Of a stretch of 64,000 nt of DNA, positions 55,967-64,000 are shown in pieces. The notes beneath the pieces are model-generated. The model was not told the DNA's origin and made no database searches. It worked only from the letters and a program-made list of their open reading frames with translations. The DNA comes from Mucidula mucida (lineage: Eukaryota; Basidiomycota; Agaricomycetes; Agaricales; Physalacriaceae), in contig JADNYV010000147.1 in assembly GCA_015501055.1 (NCBI GenBank), positions 1 to 64,000 on the forward strand, read 5' to 3'. Within the stretch, counting starts at the first letter, position 1. Every line of letters begins with the position of its first letter. The translations under genes and the position numbers were made by a program.

Positions 55967-56117
55967 GCGGCGATCACATGCCACGAAATCCTCTCTCAGA
56001 AATTAACTACGCGTCAAGAATACTTATGCGGCACCGAAATCTTGCAATGTTCGTGAACCTGTCTCATTCTACGTTTTACAACATGAATATGTACATGTAC
56101 CGTAGGTTTCCAATTAT

Positions 56118-57452
56118 TTACGAGAGAACTGGGTTGTTCTCAGCGAAGTACTCATGGCTGTCAGCATTAAGGATGGCCCGGGCGGGGTTACTAGTAGCGA
56201 GAGAGGCAGCGGCGCTCTGGCCGTAAGCATAGTCGTCCGTTCCGCCGATAATAGTGAAATGGGAAGACTCGTGGATAAGCGTTCCAGCCTGTAAGCCGAA
56301 ATCCGTTAGTAAATCACACAATAAGATGATAGAGGAGTACGAACGCGTGAATCCGTTCCAGTGGTTGTTGTGCTCCAAAAGACGCCACAAAGGTAGATGG
56401 TGCCGAACCTGACAGGTAACAAACAAACAAACATTGAGACCAAGTTTTAAGCGACACATGACTGCAGCACGTACTGGCTCGGGTAAACGTATGCGTAGAC
56501 GTCGCTGTCAGTGCAAGTACAGTCGTACTCATAGTCGGCATAAGGGTGGTCAAGCATCTTAGAGTAGTGCGACGCGACAGTCGAGTGGCGAGCCGATGTG
56601 TAAGTTCCAAACCACTTCACATAGCGAGCAGTAGACGCGGTGTTAGCAGTAAGATAACTAAAGACAACGTCAGTCAACCGTGATTCGATTGAGACGGGCA
56701 GCTCACGAATTAGCAGAGGACGTGTAGCTTTGAGCGGCGGCAGCGGCAGTGACGAGCGTGCTCTGGCGCGAAGTGCTGCATCCATTGTAAGAGATGCGCT
56801 TCTCCAGGTTCGAGCGGCGGGAAACCGCTAGGGCACCGGTGAGCTCGGCGGTGTGTGTATCGACCGATGCCTTGAGCGACTGGAGCGAACCAGTCGAATC
56901 GACAACGCTGAAGACATTATCGGCCGCGATGCTGTACGCCGCCTCACCAGAGTTGGTGAAGTTGTACGCGGCACCCACTGCGATTTAAACAGTCAGAAAT
57001 CGGTTGAACTTATGGCCAACAAGAAAAGCCTTACAATTGTGGGATACAGTCACCGAGTCGCCGGGAGCAAGGATAGTGAAAGAAGAATCGGCGCCTTTGG
57101 CTGCGACTTCTTCGGGTACATACTTGACCTTGACACCGGTGAACAATGGGGACGCGTTCGCGCCGAGGCTGTTAATGGCGAAGCTGTTGGTCGCGTACGA
57201 GTTGACGAGGATGGAAGATGGGTCGTTGAGAATCTTCAACGTTTCGTCTCCAGAGTTGGTGAGGGTCGTGGCAACATGAAGGTTGTCAACATCAACGACA
57301 GAATCAGCTCCTACAAAGCGACTTGAGCAATCATCAAATAGTACGGGCATGACCCTACCGGTTACCGACAAAGACAGGGAAGGAACAGCCGAAGCCGTGA
57401 TCGCCGACAAGCACAGAGCGGTCAAGAAGCTGCGAACGGAGGGAGCGAACAT
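56118..57452 (-). CDS. secreted M35 metalloprotease (peptidyl-Lys metallopeptidase-like)
   Basis: Secreted zinc endopeptidase of the deuterolysin/aspzincin family. ATG 57452 opens a signal peptide (SFLTALCLSAITASA). A propeptide with a beta-rich domain follows (VVDVDNLHVATTLTNSGDE; VTVSHN/VGAAYNFTNSGEA), then a KR-type processing region (NLEKRISYNGCS). The catalytic part has WFGTYTSARHSTVASHY, YDCTCTDSDVYAYVYPSQ, GTIYLCGVFWSTTTTGTDSR, the zinc motif HESSH in AGTLIHESSHFTIIGG, TDDYAYGQSAA with the third zinc-ligand Asp, and the end NADSHEYFAENNPVLS. All four or five introns (for example GTACGT...CTGTCAG before GTIYL) are in phase and no break is seen, so this gene looks complete. Agaricomycete members of this type cut before lysine and serve extracellular protein digestion. 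Confidence 0.9.
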
Positions 57453-58441
57453 TGTGTCGATGGATACCTAGCAAAGTATTGGTGGAGTATTTCCGTATGC
57501 TGCACCGACTTTTATAGTCGCTTAACGTCTTGCACGCGATAACTTATCGCTTCCAGACACAAACGCCATAAATGTGGCCATGCTGATCATACAGACCCAG
57601 TCGCACCTTCCATATGCACGCACAACGAGTCATAAGTCTCGAGAGGTGAGCGCATGTCTTGGAAGCTCAGCTGTATTGAAGAGAATTCCGAAGAGGCTCC
57701 TTCAACGTCTACTGCCAAGACCATCTGCACAACAGCAATGTCACATGGAGGCTAGGGGCAAGCGGTTCTCCAGCCTCGGGACCGACAGGATGCTCAAAAC
57801 AGGTCGCCCGTATCAGCTGTTGCTCTGGTCAAGAGCGGCCGCGTTTAGGGAGTATTCGTGGTCAACCTTCGGGCATCGAGGGAGAGGAAAGACCATCAAT
57901 CATTTCCTTGGCGGCACGACACAAGAAGCATTTCCGTATGAACTAGAACCGGACCGCTAGGACCAAGTACACGTGCTGGAAAAGTTGGCATGGCCAATGT
58001 GCTGAGAGCCACACGAACAACTGAGCATCACGCGTGTCGTTGCTTTTGGCCAGTGCGGCTGTTGTCACGACTCGATATTACAGGAGATCAAAATGATGAT
58101 GAAGATGGCGAATGCGGAGAGGCTGAGTCCGGGTCTTCGACTGCCCCATGTAACCGCAACGAATGCAATGTGTTCAAGCTGTTGTTCATCAGCACTGCAG
58201 ACAATCGCCCAGAGGTCAACACCGCAAATGATTGATCGCCGTCTGACCTAGTTGTAGTGTCAAGAAACGTAAAAGCAAACTTATAAAGCTCAGGGCATTG
58301 AGGATATCCTATGGAAGACTGGAGTATCAGACTAGTCAGTGACAATCCGGACAACGCATATCAAAGAGAATTCTTCAACGAACCACGAAAGATGAACTGA
58401 TGTAGTTACAGTCACGCTTCTCGCATCGTTCTTGTCGTCGT
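57453..58441. other. upstream region of the protease and spacer
   Basis: About 1 kb without a supported gene. Frames such as 58088-58354 (minus) and 57574-57960 (plus) have no domain or splice partner. Confidence 0.4.
57510..57516 (-). promoter_or_regulatory. TATA box of the M35 protease gene
   Basis: TATAAAA on the minus strand, 58 bp before the ATG at 57452, a normal spacing for a strongly expressed secreted-protein gene. Confidence 0.55.
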
Positions 58442-59344
58442 CTACTGGCTACTTTTCTCCTCCTTTGGCAGTAACATATCGCCTTTCCCAATTTTGGTGG
58501 CCATCGGGGCCGTGTGACAGGCTGTCACCAGACTGTATGCACGACGAGTTGCATCCCCTACATCCAACTCAGCCCAACCCCCGCTATAAGCCTTGCGCGA
58601 ATAACATGCTCTCTTGCGAAGACAAGACCATTGCTCTGCCATTGGAAGCCATCCGGCGTTTTCCCAATCAATGATTCCGCTCAAATGCCCGTCATTGGCT
58701 ACGAGAACGTTCGGCATAGTAAGATCAGTGTGCGCGAAGACCATGGGATCTGCTTCGAGTGTCGCTATTACGTCTCCAAAATGTGGCGACATTGCCTGAA
58801 CAAGAACGTCTTGGCTCACGAATCCTGTCATGAGCCGATAATATGCGATTCTGGAGGGAAGTGGGCCCCATAGAGCATCAGAGTATTGATCCCTGTCGGT
58901 GAGCAGGCCGTGTCCGCTCGCACTGACCATGACTTTGCCAGTTAGATGCGGAGGCTGAGCCACAGACCATATGCGCCGCATCACGGCTGTGATTTCGGAA
59001 CGAATTTGGTGATGATACTCCGGAGTAGATGGCACCTTCTTCTGCTGTACTGCTTCCAGTAATGTACTCCCAGGAAGTTTAGATATCAACTCATATGTGT
59101 GACCGTCCAGATAGAATGAGTCATACATGTAGGGGATGGGAAGGCAATTTTGGCCTTGAAAGCGGGAGTTTAGAAAGCGAAGCGCATCCGCCTCTGTGCT
59201 GTGCTCTCGGCAGGTGCATTTGAGAACGAAGGGAAGCGAGAATCGGAATATTCGAACGCGCTCCGGCGCCCAATCGGACTCTGTAGAAAGAAGTCGATAC
59301 AGCCAGAGACGCAACCTGTTGAATATTACGGACACGACCGCCAT
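58442..59344 (-). CDS. APH-fold phosphotransferase (kinase-like protein)
   Basis: Member of the fungal aminoglycoside-phosphotransferase-like (APH/choline-kinase fold) family, common in Agaricomycetes and of unknown substrate. ATG 59344 gives an amphipathic/hydrophobic start (MAVVSVIFNRLRLWLYRLL). The N-lobe has FRFSLPFVLKCT (the beta3 Lys is in this position), EADALRFLNSRF, LPIPYMYDSFYLDGHTYELI and LPGSTLLEAV. The catalytic loop is VFAHTDLTMPNVLV (HxD ... N) and the metal motif is GIIDWENAGWLPMAEQW. The C-terminal tail ends LLPKEEKSSQ at 58442. Single exon of 300 residues, intact, near full family length. The frame remains open upstream of 59344 without ATG, so a spliced upstream exon is possible. 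Confidence 0.8.
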   Translation of the reverse strand: MAVVSVIFNRLRLWLYRLLSTESDWAPERVRIFRFSLPFVLKCTCREHSTEADALRFLNSRFQGQNCLPIPYMYDSFYLDGHTYELISKLPGSTLLEAVQQKKVPSTPEYHHQIRSEITAVMRRIWSVAQPPHLTGKVMVSASGHGLLTDRDQYSDALWGPLPSRIAYYRLMTGFVSQDVLVQAMSPHFGDVIATLEADPMVFAHTDLTMPNVLVANDGHLSGIIDWENAGWLPMAEQWSCLRKRACYSRKAYSGGWAELDVGDATRRAYSLVTACHTAPMATKIGKGDMLLPKEEKSSQ

Positions 59345-59574
59345 AATGATAGCAGGTCTGGAGCTCCTTCTGCGGGCAAGGAAAATTTTGAAGGCGATGA
59401 TGAGGTCGTGATTCGAATTTGAAGTCCGACTGATGTTTGTTGTATTTATGTGACGGGCATCCAAAACAAGAACGCCAACGAAGATATCTAGCGCGCATCA
59501 TGGCCATGCGGAACAATAGAATCAACGAGAAAGGTAGGCATTCAATAACGCCTTTGGGAATGGGAAAAATGGCA

Positions 59575-59582
59575 TATATAAG
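59575..59582 (+). promoter_or_regulatory. TATA box upstream of the small gene at 59748
   Basis: TATATAAG on the plus strand, 173 bp before ATG 59748, followed by a pyrimidine-rich CCTCACTCAACCC stretch typical of fungal transcription starts. Confidence 0.4.
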
Positions 59583-59747
59583 AGGACTGCGCTATCCATC
59601 AATTATACCCTCACTCAACCCTCACTTCATCTGAATTGCCCCAAGTCTCAATCCAATATCGAACACCATTCCAGCTTGACAGTCAATTATCCTTCTACCA
59701 TCCTCCATCTCAGAGAATTTGATGCTGGTACAGGCACTGGTCCAGCT

Positions 59748-60017
59748 ATGGAGTCCATGTCATTTGCCCTTCAACTCAAGCCAAGTTCCCTCTACATCGT
59801 CACTCAGACCATCCCATCCGATGGTAGTACCTCTGACGGTCCATTCGAACGCACAGCCTGGCATTGGCCATTCTTCATCACCGACGCCGCTGGTTTCGCG
59901 ACACAGCACCACTGGAGCATCGTTCCCGACACTGTTTCAAGTTTTGAGGGCTACCAGCACCGTACTGTCAGAGGGCGCACCAACCACAGCTACTATCTAG
60001 TATTCAAAGAAAATTGA
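59748..60017 (+). CDS. small hypothetical protein, basidiomycete type
   Basis: ATG 59748: MESMSFALQLKPSSLYIVTQ, then FERTAWHWPFFITDAAGF, TQHHWSIVPDTVSSFEGY and TNHSYYLVFKEN, ending at 60017. About 89 residues, no signal peptide. The His/Trp-rich core with an FxITD...G(F/Y)ATxHHW pattern looks like a small conserved domain of unknown function. The ORF stops 32 bp before the inferred LTR edge, so its 3' part may have been cut by the retrotransposon insertion. Confidence 0.5.
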   Translation: MESMSFALQLKPSSLYIVTQTIPSDGSTSDGPFERTAWHWPFFITDAAGFATQHHWSIVPDTVSSFEGYQHRTVRGRTNHSYYLVFKEN

Positions 60018-60049
60018 TGAATGGACTCCCCCGACTGACGATGCTGCTG

Positions 60050-60595
60050 TGTCGGCCGCCCCTACGTGTTAGCGACTGACTAAGCCACGAGACTCAACCA
60101 GGTACCACAGCAAGAACTGAAAGAGAAAACGTTCGCGTTCGTAAGACTAGGCTAGGCCAGGTGTATAAACGAGATCGGAACTAAAGTACAATGATACTAC
60201 ACTACTGCTTATATACTATTAAGTCTGTGTTTGAAGCTCCTTGTCCATACGCGTTTCCACTAGGGATGCTCCACGCCCTTGACCCAGTGTTGTATGCTAC
60301 TAGTCCGTGAAACCATTAAATACGAGTGGTGACTGCATGTAAGTAATAATACTGAAACGACCATGTGTACTACAAGTGTCGGCGGTGTGTATACAATAGG
60401 GAGTCCATGAGGTATCGGCATGTATGATGTCATCCATGTGTTGGGCGTGTGTCCGACATGAGTACGGCTTCGGTAATGAAAAGGGGTATGATCGGTGACG
60501 AAACAGATGATGAAACGGTCCGTTGGTTGATAAGACAAGGCTCCCGATAAGATATGATAAGATGTGAAAATGTGAAAATATGGCGATTCATAACA
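60050..60595 (-). repeat. 3' LTR of the Ty3/Gypsy element
   Basis: On the element's strand it starts TGTTATGAATCG (60595) right after the polypurine tract and ends ...GGCCGACA (60050), giving TGT...ACA ends. Length about 546 bp. The partner LTR is outside the window, so the exact edges and target duplication cannot be verified. Confidence 0.6.
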
Positions 60596-60606
60596 TCACC
60601 CCCTCC

Positions 60607-63600
60607 TTAAGGCGCAAGTTCCATTCTGCGCCAGAGTCGCTCCATGAGGGCTGCAGAGGGTAGCGTGACGTCGAGGGGTTCGGTATCGGGCGGTGGCATG
60701 GGTCGGAAAAGATGTGATGGAAATTGCGACATGGGGACTTCAATGCGAGCAAGCGCGGGTGGCTTTGGCTTGTTCGGATATTGTTGGTGGAAATCACTGA
60801 TGGCTTCGTCGGCATTTTTGAGATTGCATGCCGGTTCCCATGTCTGCTCGTGTGTGCCGTAACCCTTCCAGTGAACCTTGTATTGAAAACCCCCGCGGTA
60901 CTTCCGGGAATTCACCACTTTCTCGACCTCCCATTCCGGTTCGGCTCCTTCCAGCACAGGTGGTGGACGCGTGTCTTGGGGTTGCGTCGGAAATTGCGGC
61001 TCGTGGTAAGGCGTCAGCAGGGCCTCATTGAACACGGGATGAATGCTTTTCCACGTGTGAGGAATCTGGAGCTTGTAAGAGCTCGTCCCGACTTTCTTGA
61101 TCACTTTGAACGGCCCGAATCGTTTGTCATCGAGCTTCTTCATTGGTCGATCCGTGCTGAGATTCGTCCCTTCCAGCCATACTTTGTCGCCTTCCTTGTA
61201 CTCTACTGCTCTGTTCGCTTCCTGTCATAAAACCGTTTCATGTCCTCTTTTGCCATCTTCAATGCTGACCCACTTCATCCCATGTCTTCCTCATGCCATC
61301 GGCAAACTCCTGCGCAGTCTCATTTCTCGATGCCGTTTTCGGAGCGGTGCCTTTGTAGGGATGTCTGCCCATGTCTGCGAAGAACGGAGTGACTTTGGTC
61401 GCCGAGTGAACTCGATCGTTGTAAACGAATTCAGCAGAGGGTAGCCATTCATGCCAGTCGTTCTGATGATAGTTGACGAATAACCGTAAGAAATGTTCTA
61501 TCTCTTGGTTCAACCGTTCCGTCTGCCCATTTGCCTGTGGATGATACGCCGTTGTAAAGTTTCCTGTATGCCCAACAACCGATACAATTCCTTCATGAAA
61601 CGCGAGTGATATTGTGGACCGCGATCATGTATCATCTGTCGTGGCATCCCATGTATGGGGAAAATGCGATCACGGTAAATGCGGGCCATGCCTTCTGACG
61701 TCAGAGTGGTGTGTGTCGGTATGATACGTAATCGCTTGGTGAAATGGTCCACAAACGTGCTGATCGCGTTGTATCCTCCTGATTCCGGCAGCTCTCCAAT
61801 CATGTCCGTCCCTACTATCTCCCATGGCTCGCTTGGCACATCAATAGGATGAAGAGGTGCAGCCGGCTTCGTGCGATGTGACTTTGTAACCTGGCATTTT
61901 TGACACCCTTCTACGTATTCCGGACGTCTCGGCTGATTCCTGGCCACCAATAGGTGCGTGTGATCAGCTCGAGGGTCTTGTATCGTCCAGGATGCCCTGC
62001 AAGCTGTGCATCATGTGCATTCCAATAACTCTTCCCCGCAATTCCTTGTCCTTTGGTATGTAAATACGATCCTTCCATATAATAAGTCCATTTTCCTTCT
62101 CTTCCCATCCTTTTTCTTTGTTTTCTAATGCTTTTTGTACGTATCTGTCTTTGTTTCCTTTTCTTTGTTTGATTTTGTTAAGTAATTCGTCCTCCGGTGT
62201 ATCTACTGTATGTAAAGAAAATTGAATTTGTGAAATAAAAAACTCCGGTTGAGCAAAACAACGTTTTCGTTATCTTTTTCCCCCTTCTCAAGGCCTGTCA
62301 TCCTTGACAAGGCATCAGCTTTCCCCATCGTCTTGCCCGGCTTGTGAATCATTTGTATGTCATACTCCGCCAACTCCGTAACCCATCTCGCCTGCCTCCG
62401 GTTCAACTTCTGCGGTTTCCTGAAGTACTGAAGGTTTTGATGATCGGTAAAAACCTCCACTGTCTCCTTAGCGCCTAGGAGATATTGCCGCCAGTCGTCG
62501 ATCGAGTCCATAATAGCCATCATCTCTTTGTCGTAGATCTCATAATTGCGCTCCACTTCGTTCAGCGCGCGAGATCGGAAAGCTACTGGTCTCCATTTTC
62601 CGTCAACAAACTGGGAAAGAACCGCCCCGTTCGCATAGTTCGAGGAGTCCGCCTCGACTCGAAACTTGCCGTCGTCGCGTGGTACAATCAGAACGGGTTC
62701 TTCCGTCATCCTCCGTTTCAACTCCTCAAACGCCTCGTGCTGCTCCATCCCCAAACCCATCGCCCTTCCCGGTTAGCGATGTCAACGGCTTTGCTACTCC
62801 CGCAAATCCCCGAATGAAACGTCGGTAGAAGTTGCAGAAGCCCAGGAATGACTGCACTTCCTTCTTCTTCGTCGGCTCCTTCCATTCCTTCACTACGGCC
62901 ACTTTTGCCGGATCCATCTTCACTTCTCCTCCTCCAACAATACTCCTAAGTATCTACAGTCTGTGCCTCAAAACTACATTTCTCGGGTTTTAAATACAGC
63001 TTATTTACTCGTAATATTCTAATACCTTCGTACAATCTGTCTATGCTCCTCGAGAGTGTTCGTAAAGATAAGTATATCATCCAGGTAAACTATAACATGT
63101 CCGCCATCAATCAACTCCTTCAAGATGTGATTCATGAACGATTGGAACGTTGCCGGCGAGTTTGTGAGTCCGAAGAACATTACTAATGGCTCAACAGCCC
63201 TCGGTTTGTTCTAAACGCCGCTTTCCACTCATCACCGTCTTTGATCCGGATGTTATTGTAACCCCATCGGACATCCATCTTTGTGAAAACCTTTGCTCCC
63301 TTCAACTTGTCGATAAGCTCCTGAATCAACGGCAAGGGTATCGGTTCTTGATTGTCATGTCGTTCAACTTCCGATAATCCTGCACTGGCCGAAGGCTTCC
63401 GTCCTTCTTCTTGACAAAGAAGAATGGTGACGCCATGGGTGAGATTGATGGCCGTATGCGTCCCGTGCGTATGTTTTCCTCCAAGAACTCGTCTAATGCC
63501 TTCTGCTCGGATGGACTAAGAGGATAGACCTTGCAGTCAACCGGTTTGGAACCAGGCGTGAGTTCTATCGCGTGATCCCAGGGTCTTCGCTCCGGTAACT

Positions 63601-64000
63601 TATCAAAGTCCGCCTTGCTGAATACATCGGAAAATTCCTCGATGTAAGGTGCAGCAGCAGATGAAGGCTGTTGTGATCTCAGCTTTTCACCGCTTTTGCG
63701 ATAGTTGTCCCAGTCCATCCAGAACAAGCGCTCTCCCTCTTCCAACTTCTCTTCTACATCTTCTCCTTCGTCTTCTGGCGAGTCGTACTCAGGTAGATAT
63801 CCGCAGCGGTCTGGGCATCGATCAAAAGACAATGTGGATTCCGTCCAGTTGATCGTGGGGTTGTGATATCGTAACCAATCTAGCCCCAAAAAGATGCTTG
63901 TTTTACCAAGATTGGTGACGGCCAACTCAATCTTTTCTGCGTGATCACCGATCTTCATCCGGACCTCCACAAAGCCTTCGATTGCTCCTCCCTGTTTAGG
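60607..64000 (-). CDS. gypsy pol polyprotein, C-terminal part (RT-RH-IN-chromodomain)
   Basis: Pieces in order from the right edge: the protease/RT linker with [18 protein letters not shown] fingers [16 protein letters not shown] and [15 protein letters not shown]; the catalytic YLDD (63077-63088); the RT thumb [18 protein letters not shown]; RNase H ([32 protein letters not shown]); H2C2 ([25 protein letters not shown]); integrase ([53 protein letters not shown]) with DDE residues visible; then a chromodomain ([36 protein letters not shown]), stop at 60607. Frame breaks occur near 61564 (one G missing before NFTTAYHPQ), near 61220, in 62108-62200 and in 62930-63180. Domain content is complete, suggesting a fairly young copy. 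Confidence 0.85.

Larger units (their letters stand above)
60050..64000 (-). mobile_element. Ty3/Gypsy LTR retrotransposon with chromodomain, 3' part
   Basis: Element on the minus strand whose 5' half lies beyond the right edge. Order along the element: protease-like region, reverse transcriptase, RNase H, zinc-binding H2C2, integrase, chromodomain, polypurine tract (60600-60609, read as AAGGAGGGGG) and 3' LTR. This is the standard gypsy/chromovirus layout. Copy-and-paste via RNA; the chromodomain usually targets integration to modified heterochromatin. Confidence 0.9.

Noticed and set aside
57574..57960. 128-residue plus-strand ORF
   Set aside because: Basic, low-complexity-like composition without family signal; first codons do not sit in a normal start context. 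Judged chance.
60260..60538. 92-residue ORF on the minus strand
   Set aside because: Lies wholly inside the inferred LTR.
1..64000. CRISPR arrays, operons, bacterial promoters, plasmid or phage origins
   Set aside because: The window is clearly eukaryotic nuclear DNA with spliceosomal introns; no regularly spaced repeats were seen.

Overview
The window is nuclear DNA of a mushroom-type basidiomycete (Agaricomycetes). The evidence is many short GT-AG introns (about 45-65 bp), seven F-box/leucine-rich proteins of the kind that expands in Agaricomycetes, a peptidyl-Lys-type M35 protease, a PAK-type PH-CRIB protein, and a chromodomain Ty3/Gypsy retrotransposon. No product is assigned by database search; calls rest on motifs and splice logic read by eye.

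Left part (1-26.5 kb), ordinary gene-dense chromatin: F-box gene (1.35-2.9 kb), Kre9/Knh1-like secreted protein (3.1-3.7), short-chain dehydrogenase (4.0-5.4), two unknown proteins (5.6-7.3), a Prp43/DHX15-like DEAH helicase with altered motifs II and III (8.3-11.0), F-box gene (11.5-13.2), cytochrome P450 (13.3-14.5), F-box/LRR gene (14.9-16.2), a flavin monooxygenase relic (18.1-19.4), a conserved unknown (19.7-20.3), a membrane-anchored aspartic protease (20.7-22.7) and small unknowns.

Middle (24-38 kb), duplicated and decaying: three related F-box-like genes and two D-amino-acid-oxidase-like copies. The two oxidase copies form a nearly identical inverted repeat (30225-31510 against 34782-36065), flanked outside by more diverged F-box copies in matching inverted order. 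Neither oxidase copy is intact.

Right part: the most unusual locus is 41.4-56.0 kb. Two paralogues face each other and encode a MORC/Hsp90-like GHKL ATPase module, an FN3-like and a BAH-like region, and a cytosine-C5 methyltransferase-like domain whose PCQ catalytic motif is replaced by a shared CDTR motif. Between them lie an MFS transporter and a P-loop ATPase of the Crinkler-associated kind. Beyond them are a secreted M35 metalloprotease, an APH-fold kinase and the 3' half of a Ty3/Gypsy element that runs off the right edge.

A quality caveat affects most genes. Many reading frames break by exactly one missing base, usually in a short homopolymer, while the protein continues cleanly in the next frame. 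This looks more like residual sequencing deletions than decay, so 'broken' here often means 'broken in this assembly'. A few in-frame stops of CAA/CGA origin and some large deletions look like real damage.
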